DNA of 64,000 bases from Citrobacter sp. Cu233 (GCF_030332225.1 NZ_JAOWIF010000037.1:62001-126000); one strand, 5' to 3'; shown: positions 33,943 to 44,673, counted from the first letter of the stretch. Program-made: numbers and translations. Notes: generated by a model not told the origin, from the sequence alone.

Positions 33943-34827
33943 ATGATTAATAAAATTTTTGCACTTCCGATAATCGAACAAATTACCCCAGTCCTCTCCC
34001 GCCGTCAGCTTGATGAGCTTGAGATTGTGGTTGTCGATCACCCGCAGGTTAAAGCCTCTTTCGCACTGCAGGGCGCACATCTTCTGTCCTGGAAACCTAA
34101 CGGCGAAGACGAAGTCCTGTGGTTAAGCAACAACACACCGTTTAAAACGGGCGTGGCGCTGCGGGGTGGCGTACCCATTTGTTGGCCGTGGTTTGGCCCG
34201 GCGGCTCAGCAAGGTCTGCCTTCTCACGGCTTCGCGCGTAACCTGCCCTGGACGCTGAAGGCGCACAACGAAGATGACAACGGCGTGGTTCTGACGTTTG
34301 AGCTGCAAAGCAACGCTGAAACGCATCAGCTATGGCCACACGACTTTACCCTGCTTGCCCGCTTCAAAGTCGGTGCAACCTGTGAAATGGAACTGGAAGC
34401 CCACGGCGAGTTTGAAACCACCTCCGCACTGCATACCTACTTCAACGTGGGTGATATTGCCGCAGTGAAAGTAAGTGGTCTTGGCGACCGCCTGATCGAT
34501 AAAGTGAACAATGCGAAAGAAGATATGCTGGCCGATGGTATCCAGACCTTCCCGGATCGTACTGACCGCGTTTATCTGAACCCGGAAGCATGCAGTGTCA
34601 TCCATGATGATTCGCTCAAGCGTAATATCGATGTCGTGCACCACCACCATCTGAACGTTGTGGGCTGGAACCCGGGTCCGGCGCTGTCTGTCAGCATGGG
34701 TGACATGCCGGACGATGGCTACAAAACGTTTGTTTGCGTAGAAACAGCGTACGCAACAGCACCGCAGAAGACCACTGCAGAGAAACCTTCTCGTCTGGCG
34801 CAAACTATTCGTGTTGCGAAACGCTAA
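33943..34827 (+). CDS. yeaD: YeaD, glucose-6-phosphate 1-epimerase-like protein
   Basis: Aldose-1-epimerase-superfamily protein of 294 residues, as in E. coli. Yeast and plant relatives interconvert alpha- and beta-glucose-6-phosphate, which fits its place next to gapA. The catalytic His and Glu are probably in GLPSHGFARNLPW and FVCVETAYA. ATG 33943 follows AAGGATTGCGTA. It lies 73 bp behind gapA but after that gene's terminator, so read-through or its own promoter drives it. Confidence 0.9.
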   Translation: MINKIFALPIIEQITPVLSRRQLDELEIVVVDHPQVKASFALQGAHLLSWKPNGEDEVLWLSNNTPFKTGVALRGGVPICWPWFGPAAQQGLPSHGFARNLPWTLKAHNEDDNGVVLTFELQSNAETHQLWPHDFTLLARFKVGATCEMELEAHGEFETTSALHTYFNVGDIAAVKVSGLGDRLIDKVNNAKEDMLADGIQTFPDRTDRVYLNPEACSVIHDDSLKRNIDVVHHHHLNVVGWNPGPALSVSMGDMPDDGYKTFVCVETAYATAPQKTTAEKPSRLAQTIRVAKR

Positions 34828-34831
34828 GATT

Positions 34832-34889
34832 TTGCCTGTTGCCTGATGGCGACTTATCCGGCCTACTGACGCATTGCATAGGCCGGACA
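34832..34889. repeat. REP element between yeaD and yeaE
   Basis: GCCTGATGGCGACTTATCC and GCATAGGCCGGACAAG form a REP-type palindrome pair between two convergent genes. Confidence 0.75.
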
Positions 34890-34908
34890 AGAGAAGTAAA
34901 CATCGCTA

Positions 34909-35763
34909 TCAGGCCATATCCAATACTGTTTTGCCTGCTGGAGCAGGCCAGGCCTGATCTAATAACCTTAACTCATCAGTAGAGAGCGTTATCTCTAACG
35001 CGGCCGCATTCTGTTCGACGTGCGCCACACTCGCCGCTTTTGGAATCGCGATCACGCCTGGTTGACGAATAACCCATGCCAGCAAGATCTGGGCGGCAGT
35101 AGCATCGTGTGCACGTGCAATGTCGTTAATCACCGAATGAGTGAGCAGACCACTGCGCAACCGTCCTGCCTGTGCCAACGGGCTATAGGCCATAACCGGC
35201 ATCTGCTGTTGCTGACACCATGGTAGCAAGTCATATTCAATGCCGCGCGACGCTAAATGATATAACACCTGGTTGGTGGCGCATTGCCGTCCACCCGCAA
35301 CCTGCCATAGGGCCTGCATCTCGTCATAATCGAGATTTGAAACACCCCACCGACGAATTTTCCCCTGTCCGATCAGCGTTTCCATTACCTCGATGGTTTC
35401 TTCAAATGAATAGTCGCCCATCCAGTGCAATAAATAGAGATCCAGATAGTCGGTTTTCAGTCGGCGCAGACTCCCTTCGCAGGCTGCAATCGCTTTCTGG
35501 CCTCCGGCATTCCATGGATACACTTTTGACACCAAAAACGCCTCATCGCGCCGACCGTTCAGCGCCTCTCCCACGATCTTTTCTGCTGCACCATCAGCAT
35601 ACATTTCTGCGGTATCAATAAGCCGCAAGCCAAGATCTAACCCTGCCTGCAATGCGGCCACTTCATCCCGACGGCGGCTGGTATTCTCGCCCATGTACCA
35701 CGTCCCCTGCCCTATGGCCGGAAGTCTTACCTGCTGCGTAAAAATCACCTGCTTGTCAGTCAT
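34909..35763 (-). CDS. yeaE: YeaE, aldo-keto reductase (methylglyoxal reductase)
   Basis: NADPH-dependent aldo-keto reductase of 284 residues, as in E. coli YeaE, which reduces methylglyoxal. The TIM-barrel AKR tetrad is visible: Asp in GLRLIDTAEMYADG (with Tyr), Lys in AFLVSKVYPWN and His in YLLHWMG. Convergent with yeaD. Methylglyoxal is a by-product of triose phosphates, consistent with the gapA neighbourhood. Confidence 0.92.
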   Translation of the reverse strand: MTDKQVIFTQQVRLPAIGQGTWYMGENTSRRRDEVAALQAGLDLGLRLIDTAEMYADGAAEKIVGEALNGRRDEAFLVSKVYPWNAGGQKAIAACEGSLRRLKTDYLDLYLLHWMGDYSFEETIEVMETLIGQGKIRRWGVSNLDYDEMQALWQVAGGRQCATNQVLYHLASRGIEYDLLPWCQQQQMPVMAYSPLAQAGRLRSGLLTHSVINDIARAHDATAAQILLAWVIRQPGVIAIPKAASVAHVEQNAAALEITLSTDELRLLDQAWPAPAGKTVLDMA

Positions 35764-35909
35764 CGTCCCCTCCTGTCTTTACGCACCACAATAGCGCAAA
35801 GTCACGGGTGTCGCCTTATGACGGTGCACAAAATGCACCATCACTCATTGGGCGGTGTATTGAACTGGGGCAGTAACGGAGAGATTAAAGAACGAAACAT
35901 ATTGAAGAT

Positions 35910-35946
35910 ACAAAATAAAAACCCGGAGAGCGTATATCCCCGGGCT
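35910..35946 (-). terminator. intrinsic terminator of the small secreted orphan gene
   Basis: CCCGG / CCGGG stem; on the minus strand it is followed by GTTTTTATTTTG. It lies about 35 bp past the stop codon at 35979. Confidence 0.65.
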
Positions 35947-35978
35947 TAAATAACCTATGATTTATTATCAATGCAAGC

Positions 35979-36329
35979 TTATTTTAAACGCCCTAAATAT
36001 TTGCCCTGTTGCATTGCTTCAATTTTACCATTTTTATACATAATAACAGTAATTAAACCTGCGCTATACGTTTGTGCAGTCGCTGTATTCTCATCGTTTG
36101 ATGCGGGTTTGCCATTAATATAGGCAATACCATCAGCACCACGTTTGAAATCGACACCCAGTTTTTTCACATGTACAGGTTTTGCATTGCTGGCATGAAC
36201 GGGTGCGCTGGCTTCGCTGACCATCGTTTTATGTTCATGTTCTAACTGCTGGCGGTAGGCCTCGCTAATGGCATAGGCTGGCGCGACAGATGACGCCACC
36301 AGTGCAGCGATAATGATATACTTTTTCAT
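35979..36329 (-). CDS. small secreted protein of unknown function
   Basis: I do not recognise this gene. It encodes 116 residues with a clear signal peptide (MKKYIIIAALVASSVAPAYA) and a mature part of about 96 residues. That part has no cysteine, a basic His/Lys-rich middle (VHASNAKPVHVKKLG) and a C-terminal region that could form beta strands (AGLITVIMYKNGKIEAMQQG). It has its own terminator. Base composition is AT-richer than its neighbours. It sits between yeaE and mipA, which are adjacent in E. coli. Confidence 0.75.
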   Translation of the reverse strand: MKKYIIIAALVASSVAPAYAISEAYRQQLEHEHKTMVSEASAPVHASNAKPVHVKKLGVDFKRGADGIAYINGKPASNDENTATAQTYSAGLITVIMYKNGKIEAMQQGKYLGRLK

Positions 36330-36594
36330 TGAATATCCGATGCGAATAATTTTCTTCGCTGTATTTTAAGAGTTGAGTAATATCTGCAATTCAATATTTA
36401 ATGTCAATTCCATTTTTCAGATCATCACCTAAAAAAGCAAAATAAATATATTAAACAGGTTTCGAATAAAAGATAACTTTCACCGTTAAATAAAATGAAG
36501 AAATACGTTATCAAAACCAGGTAGCTGCGGTAAAAAAATAAAAAGCCCGCATTCTGCGGGCCTGAAATTATTATCTGTTTCTCGCTTAGCGAAA
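36330..36594. other. AT-rich gap before mipA 3' end
   Basis: This 265-bp stretch is very AT-rich and has no gene. It holds the promoter region of the small secreted orphan and, at its right end, the mipA terminator. Confidence 0.5.
36532..36562 (-). terminator. intrinsic terminator of mipA
   Basis: GCCCGCA / TGCGGGC stem with a 3-base loop (36545-36561), followed on the minus strand by TTTTTATTTTTTTA. It is 33 bp past the mipA stop. Confidence 0.9.
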
Positions 36595-37341
36595 TCAGAA
36601 TTTATAGGTGATACCGGTTGAGATCAGACCCGTCCAGGATTTGTCTACCATCGGGCTGTCTGTCACCTCATCAGACAGACGGGTGTAACGTGCAGTACCG
36701 TACACGCTCCAGTCGCCTAAGAAATTATAGTTAGCGCTGAGTTCAAGGTACGGATTCCAGCTGCTTTCGGGATCGTAGCTACGTAAACCACTGCGGGACG
36801 ATTCGTGACGCGATACACCATAGTAGTACTGGTTCTGGTTTTCACTGTTCCACTCAACACCAATCCCCGGTGTCAGTGTCAGGCCCCCGTTGGTATAACG
36901 GTACAGCCATGCCAGATCCCATACGATACCATTACTGTTATCCAGTGCGTCTCCCGCGAGGCTAGTACGCAGGAAACCATATTGCGTGTTATGCACGTAA
37001 GAAAGCCCGGCCATCATGGTGCTCTTACGCTTATCGAGATTGCGCAGACGGCTATCGTCGCTGTCGCCCGGCTTGAAGTACAGTGGCGACCAGTACGCCA
37101 TAACAGATAATTTATCTGTATTATCATTCCACAGGTAGTATCCGCCGCCCAGACCACGGAACCAGAAGTTGTCGCTTTCATAGGTCACAACAGGGATCGG
37201 GTAAACGTCACTATCGTAGTTTTTGTAAGGGTGTTCAACCACACCAACGCCTGCGCCCAGCGTCAGGTTGCTTTCTGCTTGCGCGACGCTCGCGGACGTG
37301 GCAATGAGCACGCCAAGTGCCAGAAGTTTGAGTTTGGTCAC
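36595..37341 (-). CDS. mipA: MltA-interacting outer-membrane protein MipA
   Basis: Outer-membrane scaffold protein that links the lytic transglycosylase MltA to PBP1B in E. coli. The product has 248 residues, the same as E. coli, if translation starts at GTG 37341 (TKLKLLALGVLIATSA follows), giving a normal signal peptide ending AQA. There is no ATG at this place; in-frame ATGs further upstream would destroy the signal peptide. C-terminal GLISTGITYKF ends in Phe, as expected for a beta-barrel. Confidence 0.92.
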   Translation of the reverse strand: MTKLKLLALGVLIATSASVAQAESNLTLGAGVGVVEHPYKNYDSDVYPIPVVTYESDNFWFRGLGGGYYLWNDNTDKLSVMAYWSPLYFKPGDSDDSRLRNLDKRKSTMMAGLSYVHNTQYGFLRTSLAGDALDNSNGIVWDLAWLYRYTNGGLTLTPGIGVEWNSENQNQYYYGVSRHESSRSGLRSYDPESSWNPYLELSANYNFLGDWSVYGTARYTRLSDEVTDSPMVDKSWTGLISTGITYKF

Positions 37342-37774
37342 AATCCATAATTCCTTATTCAAATGTTTAGCGACGAAAGTGTAACCGCCAATACGCTTCA
37401 GCCCAACTATTTTACGTATTACCTGCCCAATGTAACCCCCTAATTTCTCAGCGAGTGATGACATTTTGCTTGCAGTACGGTGAACACCACATGAATTCAG
37501 CCCCATTTCTTTACATAACATGTGCTTTTTTTGCTGATGAGTTATTGATATGCCATTGAAATTCACTTGCGCGTACAGGCAAGTTTTGCAAATGCCATCT
37601 ACGCTTAGATTTAGAAGGTGTATCACCGAATACGTTGATCTCCTGACCATCGAAATGGCATGAGAGTTGCTTATTTCTTCAGCAGCGACGTCGTTCAGTT
37701 TACCTCTTCAGGGGCCTCTACTATTCATATGAACGGCTCTTAACATGTGCTAAAAAACGAAAGGACGGCATACC
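37342..37774. promoter_or_regulatory. mipA-yeaG divergent promoter region
   Basis: This 433-bp region holds the mipA promoter on the left and the sigma54 promoter of yeaGH at 37656-37672. No gene is supported. Confidence 0.6.
37656..37672 (+). promoter_or_regulatory. sigma54 promoter of yeaGH
   Basis: TGGCATGAGAGTTGCTT has GG and GC exactly 10 bases apart and good -24/-12 boxes. It is about 100 bp upstream of the yeaG ATG. E. coli yeaGH is induced by nitrogen starvation through NtrC/RpoN. Confidence 0.88.
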
Positions 37775-39709
37775 ATGAATATATTCGATCACTATCGCCA
37801 GCGTTATGAAGCTGCCAAGGACGAAGAGTTCACGCTGCAGGAGTTTCTTACCACTTGTCGGCAAGATCGCAGTGCTTATGCCAACGCGGCAGAGCGGCTA
37901 TTAATGGCTATTGGTGAGCCTGTCATGGTTGACACTGCCCACGAACCTCGACTTTCTCGACTCTTTTCGAATCGGGTGATTGCACGTTATCCCGCTTTTG
38001 AAGAGTTTTACGGCATGGAAGACGCAATTGAACAGATTGTTTCTTATCTGAAACATGCGGCTCAGGGGCTGGAAGAGAAGAAGCAGATCCTGTATCTGCT
38101 GGGGCCGGTGGGAGGGGGAAAATCATCGCTTGCAGAACGACTGAAATCGCTGATGCAAAGAGTGCCCATTTATGTTCTCAGCGCTAATGGTGAACGTAGC
38201 CCGGTTAACGATCATCCGTTATGCCTGTTTAATCCGCAGGAAGATGCACAGATCCTGGAAAAAGAGTATGGGGTCCCGCGTCGCTATCTCGGTACGATCA
38301 TGTCGCCGTGGGCCGCGAAGCGTTTGCATGATTTCGGCGGGGACATCACTAAATTCCGCGTCGTCAAAGTCTGGCCGTCTATTCTGGAGCAAATCGCCAT
38401 CGCTAAAACGGAGCCTGGTGATGAAAACAACCAGGATATTTCCGCTCTGGTCGGGAAAGTGGATATTCGTAAACTCGAACACCATGCACAGAACGATCCT
38501 GATGCCTACGGCTACTCAGGTGCGTTATGCCGCTCCAACCAGGGGATTATGGAATTCGTAGAGATGTTTAAAGCACCGATTAAAGTGCTGCATCCTCTGC
38601 TGACTGCAACCCAGGAAGGAAACTACAACGGGACAGAAGGTATCTCTGCCCTGCCGTTTAACGGGATTATTCTCGCCCACTCGAACGAATCTGAATGGGT
38701 GACGTTCCGCAACAACAAAAATAACGAAGCCTTCCTCGACCGTGTATACATCGTGAAGGTCCCGTATTGCTTACGTATATCTGAAGAGATCAAGATCTAC
38801 GAAAAACTGCTTAACCACAGTGAGTTGACACATGCGCCTTGCGCACCGGGCACGCTGGAAACGCTCTCTCGCTTCACTATTCTTTCTCGTCTGAAAGAAC
38901 CTGAAAACTCTAGCATTTATTCGAAGATGCGCGTTTATGACGGTGAAAGCCTGAAAGATACCGATCCTAAAGCAAAATCTTATCAGGAGTACCGGGATTA
39001 CGCCGGAGTTGATGAGGGGATGAACGGTCTGTCCACGCGTTTCGCGTTTAAGATCCTCTCCCGCGTGTTCAACTTTGACCATGCCGAAGTCGCGGCAAAC
39101 CCGGTGCATCTGTTCTATGTGCTTGAGCAGCAAATCGAGCGTGAGCAATTCCCTCAGGAGCAGGCCGAACGTTATCTTGAGTTCCTGAAGGGCTATCTGA
39201 TCCCGAAATACGCCGAGTTTATTGGCAAAGAGATCCAGACGGCTTACCTCGAGTCCTATTCAGAATATGGACAGAACATTTTCGACCGTTATGTTACCTA
39301 TGCGGATTTTTGGATTCAGGATCAGGAGTATCGCGACCCGGATACCGGTCAGTTGTTCGATCGCGAGTCACTGAACTCCGAACTGGAGAAAATTGAAAAA
39401 CCGGCGGGTATCAGTAACCCGAAAGACTTCCGTAACGAGATCGTCAACTTTGTTCTGCGTGCGAGAGCGAATAACAGCGGTCGTAATCCAAACTGGACCA
39501 GTTACGAAAAACTGCGCACGGTTATTGAGAAGAAAATGTTCTCGAATACCGAAGAGTTGTTGCCGGTCATTTCGTTTAACGCCAAAACCTCGACTGACGA
39601 GCAGAAAAAACACGACGACTTTGTCGATCGGATGATGGAAAAAGGCTACACGCGTAAACAGGTGCGTTTACTGTGCGAATGGTATTTGCGCGTACGTAAA
39701 TCGTCTTAA
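37775..39709 (+). CDS. yeaG: YeaG, PrkA-family serine protein kinase
   Basis: PrkA-type kinase of 644 residues, as in E. coli, needed for adaptation to sustained nitrogen starvation. The N-terminal AAA-like part has Walker A GPVGGGKSS (near residues 110-118). The C-terminal part carries the PrkA kinase-like domain. It is the first gene of yeaGH, with a REP element in the 109-bp gap before yeaH. Confidence 0.95.
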   Translation: MNIFDHYRQRYEAAKDEEFTLQEFLTTCRQDRSAYANAAERLLMAIGEPVMVDTAHEPRLSRLFSNRVIARYPAFEEFYGMEDAIEQIVSYLKHAAQGLEEKKQILYLLGPVGGGKSSLAERLKSLMQRVPIYVLSANGERSPVNDHPLCLFNPQEDAQILEKEYGVPRRYLGTIMSPWAAKRLHDFGGDITKFRVVKVWPSILEQIAIAKTEPGDENNQDISALVGKVDIRKLEHHAQNDPDAYGYSGALCRSNQGIMEFVEMFKAPIKVLHPLLTATQEGNYNGTEGISALPFNGIILAHSNESEWVTFRNNKNNEAFLDRVYIVKVPYCLRISEEIKIYEKLLNHSELTHAPCAPGTLETLSRFTILSRLKEPENSSIYSKMRVYDGESLKDTDPKAKSYQEYRDYAGVDEGMNGLSTRFAFKILSRVFNFDHAEVAANPVHLFYVLEQQIEREQFPQEQAERYLEFLKGYLIPKYAEFIGKEIQTAYLESYSEYGQNIFDRYVTYADFWIQDQEYRDPDTGQLFDRESLNSELEKIEKPAGISNPKDFRNEIVNFVLRARANNSGRNPNWTSYEKLRTVIEKKMFSNTEELLPVISFNAKTSTDEQKKHDDFVDRMMEKGYTRKQVRLLCEWYLRVRKSS

Positions 39710-39715
39710 CTTTCA

Positions 39716-41099
<1,384 letters not shown>

Positions 41100-41112
41100 C
41101 GGTTAGTGACGT

Positions 41113-41150
41113 AAAAAATCAGCCAGTTTTTCATCTCTGGCTGATTTTTT
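41113..41150. terminator. bidirectional terminator between yeaH and the hemerythrin gene
   Basis: AATCAGCCAG pairs with CTGGCTGATT, with six A before and six T after, so it can end both convergent transcripts. Confidence 0.9.
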
Positions 41151-41191
41151 CTTGCCGGGTGCGGTGCGTTGCGTTCATACGTAAAATGACG

Positions 41192-41602
41192 CTACATTCT
41201 TTCCACCAGTGGATAGAAGTCTTTATTTTCCCGTTGCATACGCTCATACACTTTACGCAAAACAATGTTGGCATCGCGTCTGAACGCGTCATCGTTGCCC
41301 ATCAACTTACTGGCAATATTCCAGCGGCGGGAGAAAACCTCATATTCACTAACGATGTCCGCCATTTCACGCTTAAATTTTGTGCTGACTTGCCGAAGTG
41401 CATTATTACCATCCTGCTCAATATGCGGATAAAGGAACTGATCTTCAGCGGATAAATGCGTTTTAATGATCGCGCTCATGCTCACAATCGCAGTAGCGAT
41501 TTCCTGAGCATTGGCTGAAACGCCAGCGAGGCTTAACTGACGCAAAAATGATATTTTTCCCAGTATATCAACATGCTGACTTTTCATTTTTTCAATATTC
41601 AT
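41192..41602 (-). CDS. hemerythrin HHE-domain protein
   Basis: Small four-helix protein of 136 residues with a hemerythrin-like cation-binding pattern: His10, His49 and Glu53 in KTHLSAED, and His60 in LYPHIE. In the second HHE helix the expected His is Arg121 (RMQRENKDFYPLVER), so the di-iron site is probably altered. ATG 41602 follows AAGGATAAACGG. It is 13 bp downstream of a methyltransferase gene and shares its promoter, which carries an NsrR-like site. A role in nitric oxide or redox stress is inferred, as for YtfE. Confidence 0.8.
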   Translation of the reverse strand: MNIEKMKSQHVDILGKISFLRQLSLAGVSANAQEIATAIVSMSAIIKTHLSAEDQFLYPHIEQDGNNALRQVSTKFKREMADIVSEYEVFSRRWNIASKLMGNDDAFRRDANIVLRKVYERMQRENKDFYPLVERM

Positions 41603-41615
41603 CCGTTTATCCTTT

Positions 41616-42386
41616 TTATTTTCCTTTGATAGAACAGCAGGCAATGTAGTTTAGTTGGTGACGTTGCGAGTGGAAGAAACGAAACATTTTCAAGAATCGG
41701 CGACGATTTTCGTACGTCCGCATACCGTTAAACGCAATTTTAATCGCACCCTTTACTCCTTCATCGCGAATTAATCCGCGCGGTGACATCAACGACATTT
41801 TGCCATTCTGTTGTATGACCTGTTCAAATCCCGCACTCATCAACAGGTCACTCCATCCTTGTTTCGTCATCGGACTGACGTTTGATTTCACCACCTGAAC
41901 CAACTGATATTGGTCACCTTCTTCCAGTTTTTGCGCAGTGAACATAATGTCGTGGGTCAACAAACGTCCACCGGGTTTCAGCACCCGATGATATTCCGCA
42001 ATCAATTTCGCTTTAGCTTTGTCTGCATACATCGTCAGCATGGCTTCGTTAATCACTACGTCGAAGCTGTTATCCGCAAAAGGCAGAGTACTGGCGTTTG
42101 CCGCCATGACATGAATGTAATTTTCCAGTCCGTTGAGCGCTACATTACTTCTGGCCTTGCTCAGCACATTTTTATCCATATCAATGGCATAGACTGTACA
42201 TCCAAAGCGCTGTACCAGTTCGATGGCCGTCGTAGCCATATTGCAGGCCACTTCAAGGACCTGGCTGTCAGGGGTCAGTTGGGACTGCCGGAATAACCAT
42301 TCCGTCGCTTCAACCCCGCCTGGGCGCAGGCGGGTTTTTCCCAGGCTGGCTAAAAATGTATGGCCCGCTTTTTCAGTCGCGCTCAT
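41616..42386 (-). CDS. class I SAM-dependent methyltransferase
   Basis: Methyltransferase of 256 residues with a Rossmann-type core: motif I is VLEVACNMATTAIELVQ, the acidic strand end is VYAIDMDKN, and motif IV-like is FDVVINEAML. The C-terminal GKMSLMSPRGLIRDEG and the Cys pair near the end (YIACCSIKGK) are notable. Substrate unknown. It is followed after 13 bp by the hemerythrin gene. ATG 42386 has AAGGAG upstream. E. coli carries cdgI near this place instead. Confidence 0.82.
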   Translation of the reverse strand: MSATEKAGHTFLASLGKTRLRPGGVEATEWLFRQSQLTPDSQVLEVACNMATTAIELVQRFGCTVYAIDMDKNVLSKARSNVALNGLENYIHVMAANASTLPFADNSFDVVINEAMLTMYADKAKAKLIAEYHRVLKPGGRLLTHDIMFTAQKLEEGDQYQLVQVVKSNVSPMTKQGWSDLLMSAGFEQVIQQNGKMSLMSPRGLIRDEGVKGAIKIAFNGMRTYENRRRFLKMFRFFHSQRHQLNYIACCSIKGK

Positions 42387-42406
42387 TCGCCTGTCTCCTT
42401 TTCTAT

Positions 42407-42429
42407 AAGTTGCATTATAAATACAACAT
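42407..42429. promoter_or_regulatory. NsrR-like operator upstream of the methyltransferase-hemerythrin operon
   Basis: The halves AAGTTGCATTA and AAATACAACAT flank a central T, giving the 11-1-11 architecture of NsrR sites (half-site AAGATGCYTTT). I count 8 of 11 and 7 of 11 matches to the half-site. It lies 20-43 bp upstream of the methyltransferase ATG, where bound repressor would block transcription or clearance. Confidence 0.55.
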
Positions 42430-42565
42430 TAGAGATTAAAGGTGAAGAGCACGAATGATTTTTATTACAAATAATGCACAATCCTGCAGGATTTTCCGTA
42501 CTGTTAGAGTGGATGTATGCCGTGTGATAGACTGATGCATCTGACTTACAGGGTTGTAAATCATT

Positions 42566-44056
42566 ATGAAATTGCATCATAAAGCGCTTCGGCACTTTAT
42601 CTCCGTAAGCGTTATTGTTTTGACATCTTCTTTTTTGGTTTATGAACTGGTTGCCAGCGATCGGGCAATGAGCGCGTATATGCGCTACATCATAGAGAAA
42701 GCAGATTCATCCTTTCTCTATGATAAATATACTAATCAGAGCATTGCCGCCCATATGATGCGCCAATTTTCATCCCCGAGAAAGCCCATCACAGTCGAAC
42801 AACGAAAAGCGCTGTGTACCGCTTTCGAAACCGTTAACGGCATACATGGATTCAATCTCACTGCCCATAATTATCTTCCGTTACGCGGTACGTTACAGAC
42901 CCACTCATCGAGTTGTATTGAACAACTTGACGATATCTTTCTGCTCCCCGCCTTCGATCAGGCCGTAAACGCAAATCGTGAACGGGTAGATTATGGTCAG
43001 GGATTAGGCACCATGGAATACAAGTTTCGCTATTACATTGACCTGAAAAACGACTACATCTATTTCTACAACCTGATAAATTCATATCAATTTGCCATGA
43101 ATCACTGGTCTTTTTTACAGAAAGGTACACTGGGAATTAACCAGAACGATATTGATGATATTTTTACTGGCCGAACCGTCATTTCCAGTATTTATCAGGA
43201 CGATCTCACCCAGGAGAAAGTGATGAGCTTTTTGACCCCGGTCTACTATACCGGCAAGCTAAAAGGCGTCGTCATGGTGGATGTTAACAAAGACAATTTA
43301 AAGAACATATTTTATACCAACGACCGTCCCCTCGTCTGGCGCTATCTCAATGTGACCTTATCTGACATCAACTCAGGTAAAGAGATTATCATTCACCAAA
43401 GTGAGAGCGACTTGTTTAAGTATGTTCATTATATTAATGATATCCCAGGCGGAATGCGCATTACATTGTCGCTTGATTTTATGTATTTTATTGTTGCTTC
43501 CTGGAAGATATTTGCCTTCTATTTACTGGCAACGGCACTGCTGCTGAACATGGTCAGAATGCATTTTCGTTTGTATCACAACGTCACACGCGAAAATATC
43601 AGTGATGCGATGACCGGGCTTTATAACCGTAAAATATTAACGCCCACGCTTGAGCAGCGTTTGCAGCAGTTGGTCAACACCGGAACCTGCGTAACTTTTA
43701 TTGCTATTGATTGCGATAAACTAAAGACAATTAATGACACACTCGGACACCAGGAAGGCGACCGCATTATCACCATTCTGGCCAAAGCTATTCAGGCCTC
43801 TATTCGCAAAAGTGACTATGCCATCCGTCTTGGCGGAGATGAGTTTTGTATTATCCTTGTTGATTCTGCCCCTGAACTCACCCCCCAACTACTGGATCGT
43901 ATTCGCGATAACTTACACACTATTGCTCCGGATACCTCCGTCAGTTTTTCCGCGGGGATTTATAACATGCAGCCAAACGACACTATTGATGACGCTTATA
44001 AGGCATCAGATGTACAGCTCTATCTGAACAAACAGAAAAAATACCACCGTGAGTGA
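42566..44056 (+). CDS. dgcJ: diguanylate cyclase DgcJ
   Basis: Makes cyclic di-GMP from two GTP. The product is 496 residues as in E. coli DgcJ (YeaJ), with membrane segments at about 12-28 and 312-330 flanking a periplasmic sensor domain. The C-terminal GGDEF domain is intact: RLGGDEFCIILVDS, with DAMTGLYNRKIL at its start and DKLKTINDTLGHQEGD in the middle. It is divergent from the methyltransferase gene. The E. coli neighbour cdgI is absent. Confidence 0.94.
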   Translation: MKLHHKALRHFISVSVIVLTSSFLVYELVASDRAMSAYMRYIIEKADSSFLYDKYTNQSIAAHMMRQFSSPRKPITVEQRKALCTAFETVNGIHGFNLTAHNYLPLRGTLQTHSSSCIEQLDDIFLLPAFDQAVNANRERVDYGQGLGTMEYKFRYYIDLKNDYIYFYNLINSYQFAMNHWSFLQKGTLGINQNDIDDIFTGRTVISSIYQDDLTQEKVMSFLTPVYYTGKLKGVVMVDVNKDNLKNIFYTNDRPLVWRYLNVTLSDINSGKEIIIHQSESDLFKYVHYINDIPGGMRITLSLDFMYFIVASWKIFAFYLLATALLLNMVRMHFRLYHNVTRENISDAMTGLYNRKILTPTLEQRLQQLVNTGTCVTFIAIDCDKLKTINDTLGHQEGDRIITILAKAIQASIRKSDYAIRLGGDEFCIILVDSAPELTPQLLDRIRDNLHTIAPDTSVSFSAGIYNMQPNDTIDDAYKASDVQLYLNKQKKYHRE

Positions 44057-44100
44057 TATTGTATTCGTCAGGATTTTTATCGTAGTACCAGGAGTAAGAA

Positions 44101-44604
44101 ATGACAGATGTAAATAAAGGCAACGTGACGCACCAACGTTTAATTTCGCTGTTGTCAGAACAAGGCGCGACGTATCGTGTGCTCAGCCATAAAGCCGTTG
44201 GCAAATGTGAAGCTGTCTCGGAAATTCGCGGTACAGCGCTGGGTCAGGGAGCAAAAGCCCTCGTCTGTAAAGTAAAAGGCAACGGCGTCAATCAGCATGT
44301 GCTGGCCATTCTCCCGGCTGACCAACAGGCTGACCTGAACCAGCTTGCCGGACATATCGGCGGTTTACGCGCATCACTTGCCAGCCCGGCGGAAGTGGAT
44401 GAACTGACCGGCTGCGTGTTCGGCGCTATCCCACCGTTTAGTTTCCATCCAAAACTCAAGCTGGTTGCCGATCCGCTGTTGTTTGAGCGCTTTACTGAAA
44501 TTGCGTTCAACGCCGGACTGCTCGAAAAGTCCGTGATCATGGACACCAAAGATTATTTGCGCATTGCGCAACCTGAATTAGTCCCATTCCATCGCGCACA
44601 ATAG
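44101..44604 (+). CDS. yeaK: YeaK, aminoacyl-tRNA deacylase
   Basis: YbaK/ProX-type editing-domain protein of 167 residues, as in E. coli. It hydrolyses mischarged aminoacyl-tRNAs (Ser-tRNA type substrates reported for the E. coli protein). The conserved lysine of this family lies in GAKALVCKVKG. It is followed by an intrinsic terminator before yeaL. Confidence 0.93.
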   Translation: MTDVNKGNVTHQRLISLLSEQGATYRVLSHKAVGKCEAVSEIRGTALGQGAKALVCKVKGNGVNQHVLAILPADQQADLNQLAGHIGGLRASLASPAEVDELTGCVFGAIPPFSFHPKLKLVADPLLFERFTEIAFNAGLLEKSVIMDTKDYLRIAQPELVPFHRAQ

Positions 44605-44673
44605 CAAGCCCGTAACATCAGCATCAAAACGCGATATTATGCGTTCGCCCAAAAATAATAATAATCAATAAAA

